From Roridomyces roridus (taxonomy: Eukaryota; Basidiomycota; Agaricomycetes; Agaricales; Mycenaceae): DNA of 64,000 bases. Of this stretch, positions 1 through 10,600 are shown one piece after another (position 1 is the stretch's first letter; each line of letters starts with the position of its first letter). The position numbers and the translations under genes were made by a program. Below the pieces are notes generated by a model. It did not search any database, was not told the DNA's origin, and saw only the letters and a program-made list of their open reading frames with translations. The stretch is from contig JARKIF010000009.1 of assembly GCA_029378245.1 (NCBI GenBank), positions 1-64,000 on the forward strand, in the 5' to 3' direction.

Positions 1-905
1 GATGGTCGGCAGCAGATACAACACGACGCGATGGGAGGTGAGACGGGGTGGGGATGGAATGGAGGCCTCGGGTCAGCCCACTGGCACAGCGTCAATATGT
101 GGCCAGAAATGGAAAGATCAGCCCGCCCCGGTCAAAGTCAGAGGACAAAAGGGCAGGGACGATGATATCCTCCGGCTCGTCAAAGTTCCCGCTCGTCTGC
201 TGCTCCTCAAGACAACACCCTCAGCTGGTCCTCCGCGCAAAGTAGACGGCAGGCTCAATGGCAAGACCCAGGGCGAGGTCAACGGGGAGTACTCCTTGTT
301 TGAGCGAAGACGACGCCTTGGCAATTGGAGGAAGAATGGTGGCTGAAGGAGTCAGCATCTGGAAAGAAAAGCGGGAGAGAAAGGGAAATGCAGCGCCAAG
401 TTCCACAAGGAGCTCTTGCAGCCTCGCGCGGGTTCCAAGGTCGGATCCCTTGCATGACAGAAGGAAATGTACTTACCATTCATGTGAATGGGGCCCGAGT
501 CCAGTCAGTGAGGGAGAGGGAAAGGAAGGGAGGACGTGAGGACAAAGAGACGGGATTTCGTAAGTGACGAGATTTCCGTAAGTCTATTGCTCCCGTGTCC
601 TGTACGTGACTTTGTTGATCATGTTCCCGTGTCTGCTCCCGTTGCCTGGATCTCGACTTGGCTATTTTCTCCTCACTTCCTGTCCATGTCCATCAGGCGC
701 TTCAAGGGTCGATTGCGGACATGGCAAGTCCTGGGCTCTACCACCGGCGTCGACGACTGCGCCCCCGCCCCACCAGTCAAGAAACTCCGTTGGGTCCCAT
801 GAAACTTGCCCAGTATCAAGACAATCGGGCCATACAGCGTAAGGAAACCTGGGATGATCAGTGGATGCAACGAAACGACAAGCTTTGGGCTGACGCTGGA
901 TAGTC
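1..905. other. No recognisable gene
   Basis: Several short overlapping open frames occur on both strands, but none shows a recognisable domain, a consistent exon pattern or similarity to another part of the window. This stretch may hold the 5' flank and promoter of the older KDZ element whose first visible exon starts at 906. I could not identify that element's outer terminal inverted repeat here. Confidence 0.4.
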
Positions 906-1222
906 ATGTCCACCACCAATCGTCAAAATCTTCTCGCCCTCCAAGAAATGGCCGCCGCCCCCGAATTCGATGCATCAAATGCACCAGATCTGCTGACGGT
1001 CGCAGGCGTGCTGGATGGGACACATGAAGCTCAAATCAGTCATGCTGGTGGGGACCATGGGGGTGAAACGTTGGAGGACATCATTGAGCTTACAGAACGG
1101 GCAAGGTGAGTTTCTTTCGCTGGAATAGCACACCAATCTAATAACTTGTGTCAGGACTCGATGCAAGGATACAAGAACCCGCCGTGACCGTACTCAGAAA
1201 AGGAACGATGCTTTTGCCGCGC
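906..1222 (+). pseudogene. KDZ transposase (older host copy), N-terminal segment
   Basis: First part of a KDZ-superfamily DNA transposase gene. It starts with ATG at 906, and an intron at about 1106-1154 splices 'LTERAR' to 'TRCKDTRTRRDRTQKRNDAF'. The basic run before '..DAFAA(Q)MPSML' is what I recall from N-termini of agaric KDZ proteins. The reading frame is cut at base 1222 by an LTR-like insertion and resumes at 2737. Skipping 1223-2736 gives an uninterrupted frame reading 'FAAQMPSMLKAY'. KDZ transposases are large nuclear proteins with an RNase-H-like DDE catalytic core. This copy is dead because it is interrupted twice and has a one-base deletion further on. Confidence 0.72.
1219..1222. 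repeat. Target-site duplication GCGC, left copy
   Basis: This 4-bp GCGC sits immediately before TGATGTATG. Its partner is at 2733-2736, immediately after CATCA. The boundary is supported by restoration of the host reading frame rather than by the length of the repeat alone. Confidence 0.55.
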
Positions 1223-2732
1223 TGATGTATGTGCTCTAAACTACTATAGAAATCAACCAACTCAAAACAACAAGACTAGATGAGTCTCGATACAGACGAA
1301 TCTATATCTAAACAACCCAATCACGAAGCTCGGAGCGAGTGACAACTATATTGACAGCAGGCGAAGGCGAGTATAAGTCCCTAGTACAGGGCCTTATGAA
1401 AGGTTGTAGGGATACTGTGATATTGTCTCGATATGATTGGTCGAGTTTTGTATTGCGAATCAAAATCCTTGATGAAAACCAAGGATGGCGATTCTAAAGC
1501 GTTTTGTAGATTTTAAAGCTTCACAAGCTAACACAAAAGATAGATTGAGTTTGGCTAAAGCCGGGTTTTTGCAATAAAGCAGGTATTGGGTCTCTCGATC
1601 CTTTTACACTGGTATCTGAAGACGACAGCGACCGATACAACACGGATTTCACAAATTCCAACAATTCCTGAACCAATTCCTGACACTGAACACACAACCA
1701 GACCCTAACTGACACACAAACCGTACCAAGCCGTAGCAAGCCTTCCAAAGCTGCCACTGAGCTGAAACCCTAATCACAATCCAACTGGCACTCGGACCAA
1801 CTATGCTTCAAACTCGATTCACACAACAGGAGCCAACAAACAACAATTTAGATTTCAAGGGCGATTGCTTATTCTACGCAATGCACCTTCGAAAGCCTCG
1901 GACAAATCCCGTAGTCGCAGCTGGTAGCTTGCTAGTGGGGGAAGTATCCGTTTTCTTCTTGGGTAACACTCTATCTACTTTATACATGTCCGGGAATCAT
2001 ATGATAGTACAAACGAATGGCGCAATAATGATGAATCTCCCACGTATCCTGAATAGAAACGACCTGATTGGTTGATCTGGCACTGGTGCTCAGTCAGCCA
2101 GAGCGCCAAGCATGATTCAGCATGTTATCTCGTGATTCCATCGCTGATCCATGACTCGGACAGTTTGGATATCTTGTATCCCTTCTTCCCCTCCAGAGTA
2201 TGGCCTCAAAACGTACTCCCACGTGTTGTAGGTTTCGAACGATACCCATATCTCCCACTCTTGGTCTCGGATACCAGCAGATACTTGACCAAAAGTCCGT
2301 ATCCAAGCCGGAATCCACTTGTTCCGACAGGTGATGGCTACTACGTCACTTCCATCGGACCCGTCTCGGCGGTCTGCTCATGTTTCAGGTCATTCGGCCG
2401 ACTTGCCTATCATTCCGTGAACTCCCGAACCTCCGAATTGCACTTGCACCAAGGTTCGAACTGCTGACAATCGTACAACGGTTAAGAACTGTTTAATTGG
2501 TGTATCCCATTGGTAAGGCAGGTATCCACACCTCCTACGTGTTTCGGAGTGAGTCCATCAGTCGTATCCAGGTAAATACCCTTCAACCTGTACAGTACTC
2601 TAAAGTATCCACCATACTGACTGTCTCTGGGCTCGACATCAGCTCTCGTATTGAGATCATATAGTATGGAAACCACATCTGAAATCGTGCAAAATACGCA
2701 TTTTCAAGGGCAGTCAAATTCCATGCTCATCA
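1223..2732 (+). mobile_element. LTR-like insertion (TGATG...CATCA), 1.5 kb, non-coding
   Basis: This segment starts TGATGTATG and ends GCTCATCA, so it has TG...CA termini with a short inverted TGATG/CATCA. It is bounded by the 4-bp direct repeat GCGC (1219-1222 and 2733-2736). Deleting it with one GCGC restores the host KDZ reading frame exactly. It holds a TATA-like TATAAG near 1371 and AATAAA near 1573, as expected of an LTR with U3-R-U5. Roughly its first 650 bp match a second, oppositely oriented copy at 20681-21483. No coding region and no second LTR are visible inside. A TGGTATC motif near 1610 resembles a primer-binding site, so an LTR plus leader remnant is an alternative. Family assignment is tentative. 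Confidence 0.6.
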
Positions 2733-2736
2733 GCGC

Positions 2737-3826
2737 AGATGCCCAGCATGCTCAAGGCGTACTCGGCTTTCCGTGCGCGCGGCAAGCCAGACAAAGGGGA
2801 CGAAGGCCAGCCAGAGCTTTACCAGGTCACGGTCATTGATCTTTTCAGTGCGTGCCTCGTTTCTTTCTTTTCATTTTCGATCTTACCAGAGGTCCAGCGG
2901 AGCAAAGTGAGACGCTATCTCTTCCCTGGGTTGTGGGGGTTTTTCAGCCGCCCTTCTTAGACTCGGCCTTGTGCCGTCTGTGCCGTGGACGCCCACTTTC
3001 GTCTTTACCATGGCCACCCTCGACTTCTATCGTGTCTCCCATGCCCGGTGTCCTCAGTTTTCGATATACGCCTTTACTAAAACCCTGGCTGATTTACACG
3101 GGGTGCGTGGGTTTTATTGCGCTCCCTCAGGCTGTTAGCTGACTTTTTTTTACAGGTTCCTGTTCGTTCGACCATGCATCAACACTTCTCCATCGCCCTC
3201 GACCTCTACCTCGACCTACGTCGACGTACGGAACTTCAAGTATTGACACACCTTGGCCACGAGGATCCCGCCTGGCGAATGAAGAATTGTTGTCCGGCGT
3301 GCAGCTACAGGAAGACGAGTTAATTTTCAGCATGCTGGTCACGATGGACGGGAATGACTCGTTGAAGCGGGTTCTACGACGCGGGCCCGGTGATGATGGC
3401 CCTGGGGAGACGAATGAGCGCTGGGATGATCGCGATGCAAGTGACGGGTATTACCTGCCGCGCGCGCAAGTCGATGAGTGGGCGAGGCGCCGTCTGGCCA
3501 ATATTTTGCCTTCGGATGACAATGTGAGTTTTTCATTTGATGAGTATTGTTTTGAAGGTTAATGGCTGGGCAGGGAGCGGAAAATCCGTGCAAGGAGCGT
3601 TGGAAGAATATGCTGAACGACGTGACAGCAAAAATGTGGGGCATCTTCGACGAGACGGGTCTGTTTCTATGCCTGTGTCGACACGGGTTTGCTCTGGTTA
3701 TGGTGGACATGCTGCGCAGCGGGGAGCTGTAAGTCTTTCTCCTCTTGAGCTTCAAATCTTACTGAATGACTTTGTCAGGTCTAAATATCCTCTGGCTGTG
3801 GTCGAGCACCTCCTCAAGCATTTCGG
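2737..3826 (+). pseudogene. KDZ transposase (older host copy), middle segment
   Basis: Continuation of the host KDZ gene. Successive exons give 'PSMLKAYSAFRARGK..YQVTVIDLF', 'LLRLGLVPSVPWTPTFVF..ATLDFYRVSHARCPQF', 'LADLHG' joined to 'VPVRSTMHQHFSIALDLYLDL', then 'HEDPAWRMKNCCPACSY', 'IFSMLVTMDGNDSLKR' and 'CKERWKNM', 'KMWGIFDETG', 'RHGFALVMVDMLRSGEL', 'SKYPLAVVEHLL'. These blocks match the KDZ pattern, including the 'MDGNDSLKR' block that carries a probable catalytic Asp. One base is missing near 3312, between 'CCPACSY' and 'EDELIFSM'. The segment stops inside 'KHFG' where the 15-kb element enters. Introns lie near 2846-2890, 2912-2951, 3102-3155, 3523-3577 and 3729-3778; the first two boundaries are least sure. 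Confidence 0.8.
3818..3826. repeat. 9-bp target-site duplication GCATTTCGG, left copy
   Basis: It directly precedes the AGCCGTAGCTGTA terminus of the 15-kb element. The partner at 18840-18848 follows the opposite terminus. Both lie in the host codons for 'KHFG'. Dropping the element plus one copy rejoins 'EHLLKHFG' to 'VDIGVGYDIGC' in frame. The real duplication may be 8 bp with one base shared by chance. Confidence 0.85.
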
Positions 3827-3922
3827 AGCCGTAGCTGTAATATGTAGCCAAAAACATGTGGCCGTAGCCATGATGCCAGATTACTTCAACACTGGAGCTA
3901 GCCATGCCCTGGCTACAGCCCT
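3827..3922 (+). repeat. Left terminal inverted repeat of the KDZ element
   Basis: It aligns imperfectly with the reverse complement of 18745-18839. Both begin with CCGTAGCTGTA after two bases, share TAGCCAT-ATGCC in the middle and end with GGCTACAGCCCT. Several GTAGCC/GGCTAC hexamers occur in both orientations, as expected of transposase-binding subterminal repeats. Confidence 0.75.
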
Positions 3923-4130
3923 CTGCTCAACCTCTATATACTGCCCCTACCCAGCGGCAAAATAGGCCGGTCTGGACCTGCTCCTGCCTCTTTTGTATAT
4001 TATTTACGGTTGGAATTTATTGCCCGCCCCATCAGCACACCAAATACACAAAAATTCTTGATGCATCAATCCTGTTTGCTGGCTACGCTGCCGCTCCCTG
4101 CCGCCCCTCGCTTGCCACGTCGCTTAATCG

Positions 4131-4190
4131 TGCCCGCCCTCGCGCCCCCGCCCTCGCGCCCCCGCCCTTGCGCCCCCGCCCTCGCGTTCC
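4131..4190. repeat. 14-bp GC-rich tandem repeat
   Basis: The unit CGCGCCCCCGCCCT is repeated about four times with small variations. It lies in the non-coding left arm of the KDZ element. Confidence 0.8.
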
Positions 4191-4274
4191 AGTTTACCGC
4201 GCTTGCACTACGCCTACCTCGCACGGTGCGTACAAACCTATTCGCTGCTCATTTCAATCCCTCCCCATCCTCAT

Positions 4275-4440
4275 GCCGCGCGCTGTAAACCGTCAGTCCG
4301 AGACTCGCCCCTGGGACTCCATGCTCCGTTTGCCGCTGCTATATATATTCTTGTTTTCATCTTTCCCCCTTCCATCCGACACCGCGTTCTGTAAACCGGC
4401 AGCAAGAGACCCGCCCCCTTGGGACTCCCATGCTCCGTAT
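4275..4440. repeat. Two diverged ~56-bp direct repeats
   Basis: Copies at about 4275-4330 and 4385-4440 share CTGTAAACCG, a run of GAGAC-CGCCCC and GGGACTCC followed by ATGCTCCGT. They are separated by a TATATA-containing spacer. Function unknown. Confidence 0.6.
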
Positions 4441-4879
4441 TCCGGCCTTTCCCTCCATCTGCTCCATTCTTTCTTTCCCTTCCCCTGCCTTCCCTTCCCT
4501 TCCCTTCCCTTCCTCCTTCCCTCGTTCCAGTATGCTGCTGATGAACGGGCGACCTACAGCTACACCCTTGCCACCGGGCAAAGCCTCATCCCACACGCCC
4601 ACGAGACGAACGTCCCGAACTCGAGGTTCATGCCGGCACCTCATCCCCGCCCTCCCTGTCCTCTCCCCGCTCGAAATACCGCCTTCATTTCGCCGCACAC
4701 CGTCAATTTCCTGCTCCAGACGCGTGCTTGAGACGCACTCCAGCGCCATCCCGACGCACTTCCTCCCCCGCCCCAGTCTCGTCTCGCTACAGCCATGTAC
4801 ATGTGTACTTACCCAATTTTTTTTCAAAAAAAACCTGTCCATCACGTCGACATGATGGACCCTCAGTAGTAACGTCTTA

Positions 4880-5001
4880 TCGCTAGTATGCCGTACTGGT
4901 AAATGGCATGACCTGACTCCGTTATCTTCCGTGGGAAGGCTGTGGGTTCGACTCCCGCTGGTAGCATTCATCAGTCCAATTCTCAACCTTTTTTTTTTTT
5001 T
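4880..5001 (+). ncRNA. tRNA-derived SINE-like Pol III unit
   Basis: A B-box-like GGTTCGACTCC at 4945-4955 forms a good T-arm (GTGGG and CCCGC flanking TTCGACT) and is followed by CTGGTAGCA, like a tRNA 3' half. A looser A-box-like TGCCGTACTGG lies about 50 bases upstream. A run of 13 T at 4989-5001 would terminate Pol III. The acceptor stem pairs poorly, so this is not a functional tRNA. A SINE head or tRNA relic inside the KDZ element's arm is the best reading. Confidence 0.5.
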
Positions 5002-5149
5002 CTCTCTTCAATTTACGCATTCAAGTCACTGTAGACAGCATTTACAAGTCCATTCCATTCGTACATTCACATAAAATTACAATCATAAGCGGTATCATAC
5101 GACATGAAGAGGAGACACAGAGATACGAAAAGAGGGCAAGAAAAAAAAA

Positions 5150-8100
5150 CTACGCCGAGCCCTGCGCAGCTGCACGAAGTCCATAGAACGCCATCTCGGC
5201 GTCATCCACCGCCTTTTCCCACTCTTTCGACAACCCACCGGCCTCCTTCTCCGCGCAACCCCACCAATACAATGCCGCCACCACACTGTAAACACCATTC
5301 AGCCCCGGCGCGACCAAGACCCCCCAATCCTGCAGCTTCTTATCCCCCCAGCCCGACGCGTCCTTCGAATGCTCCACACGCCACGCAGGCTGCATCGACT
5401 TCCACCACGCCCGCCACTGCTCTTTGAATCTCGCGAGGTCAGTGATCGTCCGGTTATTCTTGCGGCCACCGCCGATCCACTGCGCCACCTCGGTCGGACG
5501 ACCTCCAGAGGGCAGAGAAAGGTACCCACCCACCCTCATCACCTCGTACTCCGTTTCCAAGCTCCCCCATGCACGCAGCAAGAAGTCAAAACTCCGGCCC
5601 AAATCCTCGCCCGTGATCTTCTGAAGCTCAGCCTCAAAGAACGCCGGAGCATTCTCCGAGATTTCCACTCCAATACGATGATCAGCATCCTCGTCGGCAG
5701 AGTTGGGCGGTGAATCGACGACAGGGGTGTGAGGAGAGGGCTCATCGAGCTCGGGAGCAGATTGAGATTCGACGTGGGGAGTGGGAGGACGCAGATCTTC
5801 GAGGGCCGGTGCGCCATGGATATCGACGTTGGCAGCGGCAGGAGCGAGGTCTTCGAGGGAGGGTGCGCACTGCATCTCCACATCCGGATTGGGAGGAGGC
5901 AGCTCGTCGAGCGAGTGCTGCATTTCGACGTTGGAGGCAGCATCGACGACGAGAGCAGTCGTCTCCTCGAGAGCGGGCGCGGGTTCCATCTCGACATCGG
6001 AGGCAAGAGCTGGGGACTGCGAGGAGGTCTTCGTCGGTCGAATCAGCGCATCTGCAGCCAGCATCTCCTTGAGGGAGGGACGGCGCGGAGGCATAACGAC
6101 TTGGACGGGAACAACGGGCTGGATGGGGATGTTGGGCTGGATGGCGACGACAGGCGTCGTATCCGGAACAGGCGTCGCAGGTGTCGTTTGCTGGGGAGCA
6201 GACGGTGTAGACTCCATACTTGCCGCGGGTCCAACGGCTGGAGGAGCGGGAGGAGTTGTAGCAGCTGCGACGGGCGGCGAGCTGGTGGTGGTGCTGCGGG
6301 TAGAGGGGCGGCTGCCCGGTAATGGCCTTACAGGGCGAGGGCGAGGCGGCTCCTTCGCCTTCGCCTTCAGACCCAACGCCTTGGTCCCGGGGCCCAAACC
6401 CATTTTCTCCATCAACTCGCGATTCTGTTGGGCGCGAGCGAGGTGTTCGCGGTAAAGGTCGGGCTTGGGATTCGCTGCTCCTCCTCATCACTCCCATCCT
6501 CGTCTTCGTCTTCATCCTCATCCTCGTCGTAATCCTCCTCCTCTAGATCCTCCACTGCATGGGCAATCGTGTAAAGTGCGCCGGACAGGCCTGGGGTCGA
6601 GGCGGATGGTTGTCGGGGACTCGTGCCTGCCAAAGCAGCGTTGGCAGAGTCTTCCGCAGCTGGAAACGACTCATTAGCATGTCGTCGCCGTCTTCATGTA
6701 ACATGCACTTACTGTAGGCCGTCCCAAGATACTGTTTGTAGAACCCCGAGATGTTCGTCTGGAACTTCTGCTTCTGCCAAGCTGCGAAGGAGACGGGTAC
6801 CGTCGCGTTGTTGCGGCCTACTGCCAGACTACGCCGATTCGTTAGTTTACTCCAGAGCCAACAGGAAAAAAACGACTCACTGAACGGTACTGATTTCTCC
6901 TCCGTACTTGGGCATTGGACCACCCACGACGATGAACGCTTGACACCCAGTGTACTCCGTGATTCCTTTCATAATTGGCGTCAGGAAGCGGCCCAGATTG
7001 TTGATGCAGCTATGGCGTCGCATTAGCACCGAAGTTTTCAAGCTGCACCGAATATCACCTACTTCTGTTTGGCCTCGGGCGTCTGGGAAGGTCCATCCTT
7101 CAACGCCTTCAAGTACTCCGCCCTCTTCTTCGCACCCTCCTCTTTGGCACGCTTGGCGTATTCATCCTGCTCCACCTTGGGCAGCTTTTTGAAAGCGGTG
7201 CGAGCAACGTCGGCACGGAAGGCAGCTTTCGGAGTCTCCTCCAAGGCCACGGCGTCACCATCATGCAGCTCCTTCCAGGCGTCGGCGACGAGCGTGCGCT
7301 GTTCCTCCACCGTCTCGCGCTGGTATTGCTGATACGCCTGGCGCGACTTCGGGGGCATTTTCAGGCCGGACAACTTGGCAGTCAGCACATTGAAGGGGTT
7401 GAGGGCGTTGCCTTTCTTGGTGGCGGTCGGCGCGTTGACCTTGCGTGCACGGTACTTGAACCAACGAGTAATGCGCTGGAGGAGGAGATTCAGGTGAGAA
7501 GAGAGTCGGTGATGCTGAGGTAAGACACTTACATCATTCAAGACGTTGACGCGAGCGATCTTCTCCTCGCGTTCTTTCTCACTCAACTCTTCCTCGGGCA
7601 AGGGAACTGTGGGGTCGTACTCGGGGAGGGGAAGAGTTGGCTCCTCGTGATCAGCAAAACGCCAGTCGATTCGCGCATGGTACTCGGTCAAGACGCGGTG
7701 AAGGAAGTCCTGCTCAGCCCGGGAACCCTGGGCAAGCGCGTCCAAGTAGCCGTCTTGGTGAGGCGTTAAGACAGTCTCGCGAACACCCTCCGCCCAGTTC
7801 TTCAAATTTTGCTTGTCGATCTTGTCTTTCTTCCTCGACGCACGCTGTTTTGCCTTGATCTGGGCAGTGGTCTTCTCGGCGGGGGCGGAGGCGCTTTTGG
7901 TGGCACCGGTCTGATCGTCAGACACACTGTGCATGCGGGTAAGCGTCTATTTTTTTTGGAAGTAAGTAATAGCGTTCCAACTAACCTGTCAATGCCAGTC
8001 GCGGTCTTGGTATTCGCGGCGGGGGTGGAGGCGCTTTCGGTGGCACCGGTCTGATCGTCAGACACACTGTGCATGCGGGTAAGCGTCTATTTTTTTTGGA

Positions 8101-8532
8101 AGTAAGTAATAGCGTTCCAACTAACCTGTCAATGCCAGTCGCGGTCTTGGTATTCGCGGCGGGGGCGGAGGCGCTTTGCTTCTTTTTGGTGGGCTTGGTC
8201 GTCGATCTGTGCGTGACAGTGAGCCTCGAAATTTTCCCTGCCAGCAATAAAGCTCACCTGCTAGTGACACTCGCATTCCCAGAAGACGCGTCGTTCCCGG
8301 CTGTGTCGGTTTGACTTTCAGATGTGCTGTGCCCGACGGTGAGTCTCCAGTTTTTCCTGCAAGCAAGCCATAGCACTCACCTGCTGGTGACACTCGCAGG
8401 CGCCGAAGACGCGTCGTTCGCGGTCGAAGGGACTGTAGTGTCCCTAGTCGTGTTGTTGCCCGTCATTGGCGACGGGGTCGACTGCGCGGGAGTGGACACA
8501 AGTGCGGTGCTGCTGTCTTGACCCTCGGACAT
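5150..8532 (-). CDS. Conserved agaric KDZ-cargo protein of unknown function
   Basis: Multi-exon gene starting with ATG at 8532. The N-terminus is Ser/Thr-rich and built from repeated small exons. Next comes a basic stretch ('IKAKQRASRKKDKIDKQNLKNW'), a region with 'HHRLSSHLNLLLQRITRWFKYR' and 'NPFNVLTAKLSGLK', a charged helix, then exons giving 'FLTPIMKGITEYTG' and 'VVGGPMPKYGGEIST', 'FAAWQKQKFQTNISGFYKQYLG', an Asp/Glu tract and a proline-rich region. The last ~170 residues form a Trp-rich globular part ('TDLARFKEQWRAWWKSMQPAW'). I recall this architecture from agaric genomes, often near KDZ transposases, but know no function. A frame change near 6470-6500 may break the gene between the acidic tract and 'RELMEKMGLGPG'. 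Exon boundaries are approximate. Confidence 0.7.
7877..8170 (-). repeat. 140-bp tandem exon-intron duplication in the cargo gene
   Basis: The segment reading '..SVSDDQTGAT(K/E)SAS' plus its intron (with TATTTTTTTTGG and TTACTTACTTCC) occurs twice at exactly 140-bp spacing, for example TGGCACCGGTCTGATCG at 7901 and again at 8041. A third partial unit follows. The copies are almost identical, so the duplication is recent. Confidence 0.88.
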
Positions 8533-9477
8533 GATGCTGGTACAGAGTGGGTCTTTCTTCACGATAAATGGCGCGTTGGGACTTACCAATGGTTTTTTTG
8601 TTTAGACTGAGGTGAGGCGTGTAGTTGGAGGTAGTTGACAAGAAAATTTCAAAGACAGGTGAAGCGAACCAGCAATCTCTCTTTTAGAGCCGACGCCTAG
8701 ACCCTTGAAACCACCTGATTGTTTCGACGCGTTTCGGCGCCTTCAGAGGTATAACTTCCTCTTCCCCACTTTTTGCTTTTGTTCTGACCTCTTTCTCCGT
8801 CGTGTTCTCAGAATTCCTCCTCTTCCCCCTATAATGAACACTTGCTCAATTCAAATTTCCCCAATTCGGTGCCTGCGCTCCCACCCGATTCACCGGTAAA
8901 ATCTTAACCGCTTCCTTCTATCATATGACGCATTTCTAGGTCCACATGATAATTACATTCTTCGCCAGCCGCATTCTCCTACAAACCTGGTCCTGCCTAC
9001 TCAGCTCACGGCGCTCGACTCTCTGCGGTCCCGGCTGACATTATTACAAGACACCAAGAGCAGCAGGAGTCGGTAAGTTTACGCCAACCACATGCTCTTA
9101 TCATCGATTGATCATCCAGGTCCGAAGCGTCGCATGCCGCCCAATGCCCAGTTACTCCTGCTCGCGCCGCAATCCAACGCGCACACATTACATCTGTCTA
9201 CATGCTCCATTGGTCTCAAGACTCAAAAGCACTGGGTGCGTTGAGAGGCGACGCAGCGCGTTTTCTTATTCACTTTGGAATAGGGGTAGTAGGTACCTTC
9301 AAGCTCGGAAGCCTGGGCAGCGCTCGCAAAGCTGACCTGCGGGGATATCCGTCGGGATGAGATTTGGGTGCTTGCTACTTCCTTCCTTCCTTACTGTCAA
9401 ATGCAATACATGCATGTTTTGCCTTCATGGGATAAATGCCAATGAATTCAGTACCGAGCGATAAGATATATGGGTAA
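8533..9477. other. Intergenic within the KDZ element
   Basis: No supported gene. This probably holds the promoter and possibly a 5'-UTR intron of the minus-strand gene starting at 8532 (a donor-like ACTTACC lies near 8581 on the plus strand), and the 3' flank of the gene ending at 9478. Short open frames on both strands lack recognisable features. Confidence 0.5.
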
Positions 9478-10108
9478 TTATGCAGCGTCCTTGCAGCCAG
9501 CCCACTCGCGCTCCCGGCGTCGAAACTCCTCTGCATACTTGCGCATTTCCTCCTCCGCTGCTTCCCGCCGCTGCCTCTCCAACTTCTCGCACCGGTCAGC
9601 CCAAGCCTTGTGACCGTGCTTCTTTTCAAACGCGCTGCAAAACTAAGTCACCGGAGGAATAGGGGAGCGGGAGAGCCTACGACATGCGCCGGATACGCTG
9701 GCGATGTGCGAGAGTGTCGGCATGGCTGGAAAAGCAAGAGACCTTCAGTTCATCATGGGGTGGAGACGGAGGCTGGTGCACGCACGAGGCACGGTATTTG
9801 CGGCTGGCCTCGCGCGCGCGCGCGCGCTGAGCCTCCAGCAGCTCGGGTGCTTCAGATATCTTCTCTCGATGTCTAGATAGTGGAAGTTTTAGTGGACTTG
9901 CGGTCAGGGAATCGTACCGGCGCACGCACTTTTCCATACGCTCCCTAGCCTTCTCTCTCAATTCCTCTAAGTTTCTGGGCAAAGGTAAGGCTTCGTAGAC
10001 CTGGAGAAGTAGCTCAAACCCATACTTCTCCCGGTACTTGGCTGAGGCCTGCCGTAGTGCCAACTTGGTGGCCGCCGTTTTGGTGGGGATGCTTTGATCT
10101 TTGGCCAT
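9478..10108 (-). CDS. Small basic helical cargo protein
   Basis: Starts at ATG 10108 ('MAKDQSIPTKTAATKLALRQASAKYREKYGFE..') and ends '..RRRERAGCKDAA'-like at 9478. About three short introns join 'MEKCVRR' to 'HREKISEAPELLEAQRARAREASRKYRA', then 'HADTLAHRQRIRRMS', then 'AFEKKHGHKAWADRCEKLERQRREAAEEEMRKYAEEF'. The product is rich in Arg, Lys, Glu and Ala and should be mostly helical or coiled-coil. 'SRKYRA/SAKYRE' recurs. A CG dinucleotide run near 9809-9828 encodes alternating Ala-Arg. No catalytic motif is visible. Its position between other minus-strand genes inside the transposon marks it as cargo. A DNA- or protein-binding accessory role is only a guess. Confidence 0.55.
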
Positions 10109-10600
10109 GATTTCCGGCGGTCTGGAGAAACGAGGAGGACTAGAAACTTGAATGGGCAGAAGCCTGAGTTGCAGGCGCCAGAGAATGAGTGGAACGAGAG
10201 GAAACAGAGTGTGTCGAGGAGGAACAGTGGTGGTCGAGAAGCAAGTCTTGCTGTAAATATCAGTCAATTGGATGCCTCGCCCGGACTTCATCCTGGTATC
10301 ATTCTCATGTATCCTAAAAATCCCAAGAAAATTTGAGTGCAGGATGACATGAATATGAACAACTTTGTCTACTCAGTTTTTTGTTCCAAGTGGATGGGAC
10401 TCCAAAAATCGATGTTCGTTCCAGAAATTGGGCGACCGTCATTTCGTGATATACCCGTCGTCAGTTCGCGATATCCTAGACTTGCCGCGTTCTCACTCAA
10501 AATTCTTCGTCTCGGCCATATACCAGCTCTTATTCCACGCCGCATTGACATAAAACTCGTATGCGATTCAATTTTTTGTCAAGTACACGAAAGGCGCTGT
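10109..10600. other. Intergenic within the KDZ element
   Basis: No gene seen. It separates the basic cargo protein's start from the RING gene's stop. Moderately AT-rich, with no repeats noticed. Confidence 0.5.

Larger units (their letters stand above)
3923..4860. other. Non-coding left arm of the element, GC- and pyrimidine-rich
   Basis: No supported gene. The long open frames here (for example 3904-4731) are proline/serine low complexity caused by C/T-rich DNA. Visible structure: a 14-bp tandem repeat at 4131-4190, two diverged copies of a ~56-bp unit (4275-4330 and 4385-4440) sharing 'CTGTAAACCG' and 'GGGACTCC..ATGCTCCGT', and a CCCTT microsatellite at about 4483-4514. Confidence 0.6.

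Noticed and set aside
3904..4731. 275-residue plus-strand open frame in the left arm of the KDZ element
   Set aside because: Proline/serine-rich translation of a C/T-rich, repeat-containing stretch that overlaps the terminal repeat; no domain and no splice logic.
4357..4986. 209-residue minus-strand open frame
   Set aside because: Antisense of the same pyrimidine-rich repeats and the SINE-like unit; Gly/Arg/Glu low complexity.
5729..6455. Long plus-strand frames opposite the cargo gene
   Set aside because: Antisense shadows of a biased-composition coding region; the minus strand carries the conserved blocks and plausible introns.
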